Translations under genes and position numbers: made by a program | The notes under the pieces: generated by a model | Told to the model about the DNA's origin: nothing | The model's input: only the letters and a program-made list of their open reading frames with translations | Database searches by the model: none | Shown here: positions 29,855 through 33,057 of the stretch, in pieces | Layout of the letters: the number at the start of each line of letters is the position of its first letter | How positions within the stretch are numbered: position 1 is the stretch's first letter | Assembly (NCBI GenBank): GCA_011526565.1 | Contig: WYBL01000085.1 | Span: forward strand, 1-33,057 | Source: Acidobacteriota bacterium | GTDB lineage: Bacteria; Acidobacteriota; Vicinamibacteria; Fen-336 | Direction of reading: 5' to 3' | Length of the DNA: 33,057 nt

Positions 29855-31320
29855 TGAGGGGTGCGGGGGATCATAACGCCCGGCGCCAGCCGCCCGTCGG
29901 GATCGAGCGCCGCCCTTGTCCGACGCACCTGGGCGAGACCGCCTTCGCCGAGCAGGTCGCGCAGCAGCGCCTGTTTCACGGGGTTGCGGCCGACGCCGTG
30001 CTCGGACATCGGGCAGCCGCCCATCGCGATCACCGCGCGGCCGGTCTCGAGCAGCGCCGCGTCGGCGAGCGCGACCTGCTCGCCCGTCGTCATCAGCGCG
30101 TTCGCGTGCAGGTTGCCGTCCGAGAGGTGGCCCCAGATCGCATGATCGAGATCGCGGCGCGCGAAGGCCTCGTGCCAGGCTGCGACCATCTCCGGCACGC
30201 GCTCGAACGGGACGATCATGTCGGCCGCGGCCTTGCGCACGCGCGGGTCAACGCGCTGGGCGCGGCCGAGGCGCTCGCCGACCGCGACCGGGACGGCCTC
30301 GCGCATCTCGGCGAGCGCGTGCTGCCGGGCCGGCTCGTCGGGCCCCGCGACCTCGACGCCGTCGGCCGCGCCGTGGGCCTCGAGCAGCGCGAGCAGCGGT
30401 TCCAGCGGGTCGTCGCCCGCCGCGTGCGACTCCAGCGTGACGAACAGCGCGCCACCCGCGCAGCCCCTTGGCACGGCCTTGCCTTCTTCGGCGAGCAGCG
30501 CGACGCAGCGCGCGTCGATCGACTCGATCGCGGCTACCGCCAGGGTGCCGCCGCGCGAGGCCTCGCGCAGCGCGCGGGTCAGGGCGTAGGCGTGGGCGTC
30601 GTCGCGGCAGGGCACGAGCGCCATCCACTCGGCGACGGCGGGCGCGACCCGCACCTCCACCTCGGTGATCACGCCGAGCGTGCCCTCGGAGCCGACGAAC
30701 AGGTCGACGAGGTCGAGCTCTGGCGCCGAGTGATAGCCGGCCGAGCGCTTGGGCACGTCGGGCAGGGCGTACGTGGGGGTCGGCACCCGGGTCAGCGAGC
30801 CGTCCGCGCGCGCGATCTCGAACGCCTCGCCCGCGCGCGCGACGCACTGGCCGCGCTCGACGTCCAGCACGTCGCCGGCCGGCAGCACGACGGTCAGCGC
30901 CCGCACCCAGTCGCGCGTCGTGCCGTGGCGGAAGGTGGCGGCGCCCGCGGCGTTGGTCGAGGCCACGCCGCCGAGCGTCGCCCCGCGCCAGGTCGGCGCC
31001 GGCGGGTAGCGCAGGCCGTGTTCCTTCAGCGCCGCCTCGAACGGCAGCAGCGCCAGGCCGGCCTGCGCCCGCGCCCGATCGGGCCCGATCGACAGCAGCG
31101 CGTCCATCCGCGACAGCGACAGCAGCCGCTCGCCGAAAGGAGTCGCGCCTCCGGTGAGCGAAGACTGGGCGCCGACCGCGAGCAGCGGGCCCGGCTGGCG
31201 CAGCGCCCAGGCCACCTCGCCCTCCGCGCGCGGCAGCAGGACTGCGGGGGTGTGGCCGCCAGGCGTGTGGGCCGCGTCGTGCAGGTAGGCGGCGACGTCC
31301 TCGGCCCGCGGCGGCGGCAC
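29851..31320 (-). CDS. FAD-linked oxidoreductase, GlcD/D-lactate dehydrogenase type
   Basis: This flavoenzyme of the VAO/PCMH fold oxidises 2-hydroxy acids in known relatives. The N-terminal FAD-binding domain contains LLAVGAQSSLTGGATPFGE (pyrophosphate loop), TLGGVASTNAAGAATFRHG and LFVGSEGTLGVITEVEV. The C-terminal cap has GHLSDGNLHANAL (metal-binding His pair) and GGCPMSEHGVGRNPVK, and ends DPDGRLAPGVM. No ATG fits the N-terminus; GTG at 31320 gives 489 residues. The frame stays open further upstream, and a CTG at 31366 would abut the previous stop. No Fe-S partner subunit is adjacent, so the electron acceptor is unknown. Confidence 0.88.
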   Translation of the reverse strand: MPPPRAEDVAAYLHDAAHTPGGHTPAVLLPRAEGEVAWALRQPGPLLAVGAQSSLTGGATPFGERLLSLSRMDALLSIGPDRARAQAGLALLPFEAALKEHGLRYPPAPTWRGATLGGVASTNAAGAATFRHGTTRDWVRALTVVLPAGDVLDVERGQCVARAGEAFEIARADGSLTRVPTPTYALPDVPKRSAGYHSAPELDLVDLFVGSEGTLGVITEVEVRVAPAVAEWMALVPCRDDAHAYALTRALREASRGGTLAVAAIESIDARCVALLAEEGKAVPRGCAGGALFVTLESHAAGDDPLEPLLALLEAHGAADGVEVAGPDEPARQHALAEMREAVPVAVGERLGRAQRVDPRVRKAAADMIVPFERVPEMVAAWHEAFARRDLDHAIWGHLSDGNLHANALMTTGEQVALADAALLETGRAVIAMGGCPMSEHGVGRNPVKQALLRDLLGEGGLAQVRRTRAALDPDGRLAPGVMIPRTPQ

Positions 31321-31361
31321 GATTTCCCCGCGCGGGGCGCGGGTGGCGGCGCGAGGCAGCT

Positions 31362-31601
31362 TCAGGGCCGCAGGTGGCCGACCTTCGACTGCAGGAACGC
31401 CCGCAGCCGGCGGAACTCGGCCACGTCCCCGCGCATCAGGGCGCGCTCGGCGTCGTTGGCGCGGTCGGCCAGCTCGACCTGCTCGATCGCGCGCAGCTCG
31501 AGCTCGACGTCGCGCATCTTGGCCGCGATCGACTCCAGCGAGCCGACGTCGGCGGAGTTGAGGGTCGCAAGGATGATGTCGATCTTGGGCGCGACGTCCA
31601 T
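31362..31601 (-). CDS. small helical protein of unknown function
   Basis: This 79-residue protein is rich in Ala, Glu, Asp and Arg. It has no membrane helix and a likely coiled-coil stretch (SIAAKMRDVELELRAIEQVE, then DAERALMRGDVAEFRRLRAF). No family is recognised. The ATG at 31601 lies six bases after a TATATT -10 box on the minus strand, so it is probably translated from a leaderless message. It opens a leftward unit with the FAD oxidoreductase and HD-domain genes and is divergent from trxB across 20 bp. Confidence 0.7.
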   Translation of the reverse strand: MDVAPKIDIILATLNSADVGSLESIAAKMRDVELELRAIEQVELADRANDAERALMRGDVAEFRRLRAFLQSKVGHLRP

Positions 31602-31621
31602 GGGCGAAATATACTCGCCCC
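31602..31621. promoter_or_regulatory. 20-bp divergent promoter shared by trxB and the 79-residue gene
   Basis: The gap is nearly palindromic (GGGCGAAATATACTCGCCCC) and, with the flanking CATs and ATGs, extends to CCATGG at both ends. TATACT (31610-31615, plus) and TATATT (31613-31608, minus) overlap as -10 boxes, each exactly six bases from its start codon. Any -35 boxes would lie inside the opposite coding region; only a weak TTGGGC at 31585-31590 is seen for trxB. Confidence 0.6.
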
Positions 31622-32581
31622 ATGGCGAAGAAGAGCGCGTACGACGTCGTCATCCTGGGATCGGGGCCGGCGGGGCTGACCGCGGCCATCTACGCCTCGC
31701 GCGCCGAGCTGCAGCCGCTGGTGGTCGAAGGCGGCGGCGGCGACGACCCGACCGACGTGCCGGGCGGCCAGCTCATGCTGACCACCGAGGTCGACAACTA
31801 CCCGGGCTTCCCCAAGGGCATCCTCGGCCCCGAGCTGATGGACGCGATGCGCAAGCAGGCGGAGCGCTTCGGCGCCGAGTTCACATACGGCGCGGTGACG
31901 AAGGCCGACCTCTCGCAGCGCCCGTTCCGGCTGCAGATCGAAGACGGCGAGATCACGGCGAAGACGCTGATCGTCGCGACCGGCGCCCGCGCCAAGTGGC
32001 TGGGGCTGCCGGAGGAGCTGGAGTTCCGCACCAAGATCGGCGGCGTCTCCGCCTGCGCCACCTGCGACGGCTTCTTCTACAAGAACAAGGAAGTCCTCGT
32101 CGTCGGCGGCGGCGACACGGCGATGGAAGAAGCGACCTTCCTCACCAAGTTCGCGAGCAAGGTGACGATCGTGCACCGCCGCGACAGCCTGCGCGCCTCG
32201 AAGATCATGCAGGAGAAGGCGAAGCAGAACCCGAAGGTCGACTGGCTGTGGAACAGCGTGGTGGTGAAGCTCTTGGGCGGCCCTGGCCAGGGCTTCAAGG
32301 GCGTCGTGGTGAAGGACACCGTCACCGGCGCCGAGCGCGAGGTCGCCGCCGGCGGCCTGTTCATGGCGATCGGCCACGAGCCCAACACGGCGGCCTTCAA
32401 GGGCCAGCTCGAGATGGACGACAGCGGCTACCTGATCACCCGCGACGGCACCACGGCGACCAACGTGCCCGGCGTGTTCGCCGCGGGCGACGTCGCCGAC
32501 AGCCGCTACCGCCAGGCGGTGACGGCGGCGGGCAGCGGCTGCATGGCCGCGATCGACGCCGAACGCTTCCTCGCGCACTGA
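31622..32581 (+). CDS. trxB: thioredoxin reductase
   Basis: This flavoenzyme passes electrons from NADPH to thioredoxin. The 319-residue protein has the FAD motif ILGSGPAGLTAAIYA at 11-25, the redox-active CATC at 145-148 in GVSACATCDGFFY, the NADPH motif VVGGGDTAMEEATFL at 160-174 followed by VHRRDSLRASK, and the C-terminal FAD motif GVFAAGDVAD. It is single-domain with no fused thioredoxin. The -10 box lies six bases before the ATG, implying a leaderless mRNA. Confidence 0.96.
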   Translation: MAKKSAYDVVILGSGPAGLTAAIYASRAELQPLVVEGGGGDDPTDVPGGQLMLTTEVDNYPGFPKGILGPELMDAMRKQAERFGAEFTYGAVTKADLSQRPFRLQIEDGEITAKTLIVATGARAKWLGLPEELEFRTKIGGVSACATCDGFFYKNKEVLVVGGGDTAMEEATFLTKFASKVTIVHRRDSLRASKIMQEKAKQNPKVDWLWNSVVVKLLGGPGQGFKGVVVKDTVTGAEREVAAGGLFMAIGHEPNTAAFKGQLEMDDSGYLITRDGTTATNVPGVFAAGDVADSRYRQAVTAAGSGCMAAIDAERFLAH

Positions 32582-32617
32582 AGGGGCCAAACCAGCTCGG
32601 TAGCCAGTCTCGCGGGC

Positions 32618-33057
32618 TTACTGGATCTGGAAGGGGCTGTCGCTGGTGTCGCTCGCCAGCCACCCCCCCGATACGTACCCCGACCCGACGAACACCGTCG
32701 CTGCCCCTGGGGTGTTCGGTACCGTCCAGGTGAAGCTCCGCGCGGACGAAGGGACGGCCCCTACCATGAGCCAGCCAGAGCCAACTGTGTAGAAGATCTG
32801 CGTCTCTGCCGTCGGATCCAGCGCATCAGCGGTCCACGTGATCTGACGCACGGAGCCGACGGTCCAGATCTCACCGCCGTTGGGACTCGTCAAGGTGAGG
32901 CGAGGGGGCGCTACCGTGATCGGCCCCGACGTCGCCAGACGCGTGTACCCGTTGTTCGCAAACAGCCGGAACTCGTACGTCCCGGGAGTCGTCGGCATCG
33001 TGAACGGGCACGTCGCCGTACTCATCCCGCTCGATGGCGCCGTCTTCGTGCAGTTCA
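32618..33057 (-). CDS. surface protein with Ig-like repeats, C-terminal part (runs off the window)
   Basis: The frame is open from the right edge of the window to the TAA at 32618, giving about 145 residues of a longer protein; the ATG at 33025 is internal. Two beta-rich modules are visible: one ending MPTTPGTYEFRLFANNGYT, the other beginning LTLTSPNGGEIWTVGSVRQI and continuing to the C-terminus. The SPNGGE...W..G....I.W pattern is that of Kre9/KNH-like Ig modules common in secreted bacterial proteins. No sorting or secretion tail is visible after SPFQIQ. Codon use is less GC-biased than in neighbouring genes. The function of the whole cannot be told. Confidence 0.75.
   Translation of the reverse strand, partial: NCTKTAPSSGMSTATCPFTMPTTPGTYEFRLFANNGYTRLATSGPITVAPPRLTLTSPNGGEIWTVGSVRQITWTADALDPTAETQIFYTVGSGWLMVGAVPSSARSFTWTVPNTPGAATVFVGSGYVSGGWLASDTSDSPFQIQ

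Overview
The window is very GC-rich (third codon positions nearly all G or C), with tightly packed genes, many GTG starts, 4-base stop/start overlaps and no tRNA, rRNA, CRISPR array or transposase that I can see. A PadR-type regulator next to an 'acidobacterial duplicated orphan permease' (ADOP) suggests Acidobacteriota; this is inferred from gene content, not from a phylogenetic marker. Most of the window looks chromosomal and housekeeping, with a few unusual islands.

Left end (1-1460): two paralogous four-helix-bundle proteins of the S23/IVS family face each other, each preceded by a GC-rich hairpin leader. A gene-free stretch follows that holds a near-perfect 22-bp inverted repeat. From 1461 to 5612 lies the most unusual unit: a small Cys-rich protein, a 24-residue membrane peptide, a Tat-exported four-cluster ferredoxin (HybA/HmcB/DsrO type), a HybB/NrfD-type membrane protein, a triheme c7-type cytochrome and two membrane-anchored GcvH-like proteins. 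Both GcvH-like proteins have Gly where the lipoylated Lys should be. This looks like a quinone-linked electron-transfer complex with a repurposed lipoyl-domain fold.

Centre (5697-15552): signal peptidase I with a small membrane-protein partner, a convergent acyl-CoA dehydrogenase, then the arginine operon argC-argB-argD-NAGS-argG-argJ-argH. Its genes overlap by 4 bases at most junctions (17 bases at argD/NAGS). It is preceded by a consensus-like promoter, an Arg-rich 33-codon leader ORF and a strong intrinsic terminator, which together look like a transcription attenuator. argF is not in the operon.

15600-21584: a lipoprotein alpha/beta-hydrolase and a padR-ADOP pair carry almost identical 23-base promoter/start elements, suggesting common control by the PadR protein. 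Two exported proteins follow: one small and unrecognised, one a probable HExxH metallopeptidase. 21632-27845: moaD-moaA (molybdopterin), a SAM methyltransferase with a NodB-type polysaccharide deacetylase, an OmpR-type two-component system and an aldehyde dehydrogenase.

Right end (27890-33057): a 113-bp hairpin built of CCTCTGTG-type repeats, a GntR-family regulator, a leftward operon (79-residue helical protein, GlcD-type FAD oxidoreductase, HD/PDE-like phosphohydrolase), trxB transcribed divergently across only 20 bp with apparent leaderless starts both ways, and the C-terminal part of a surface protein that runs off the window. Several promoters have their -10 box only 6-9 bases from the start codon, so leaderless mRNAs seem common here.
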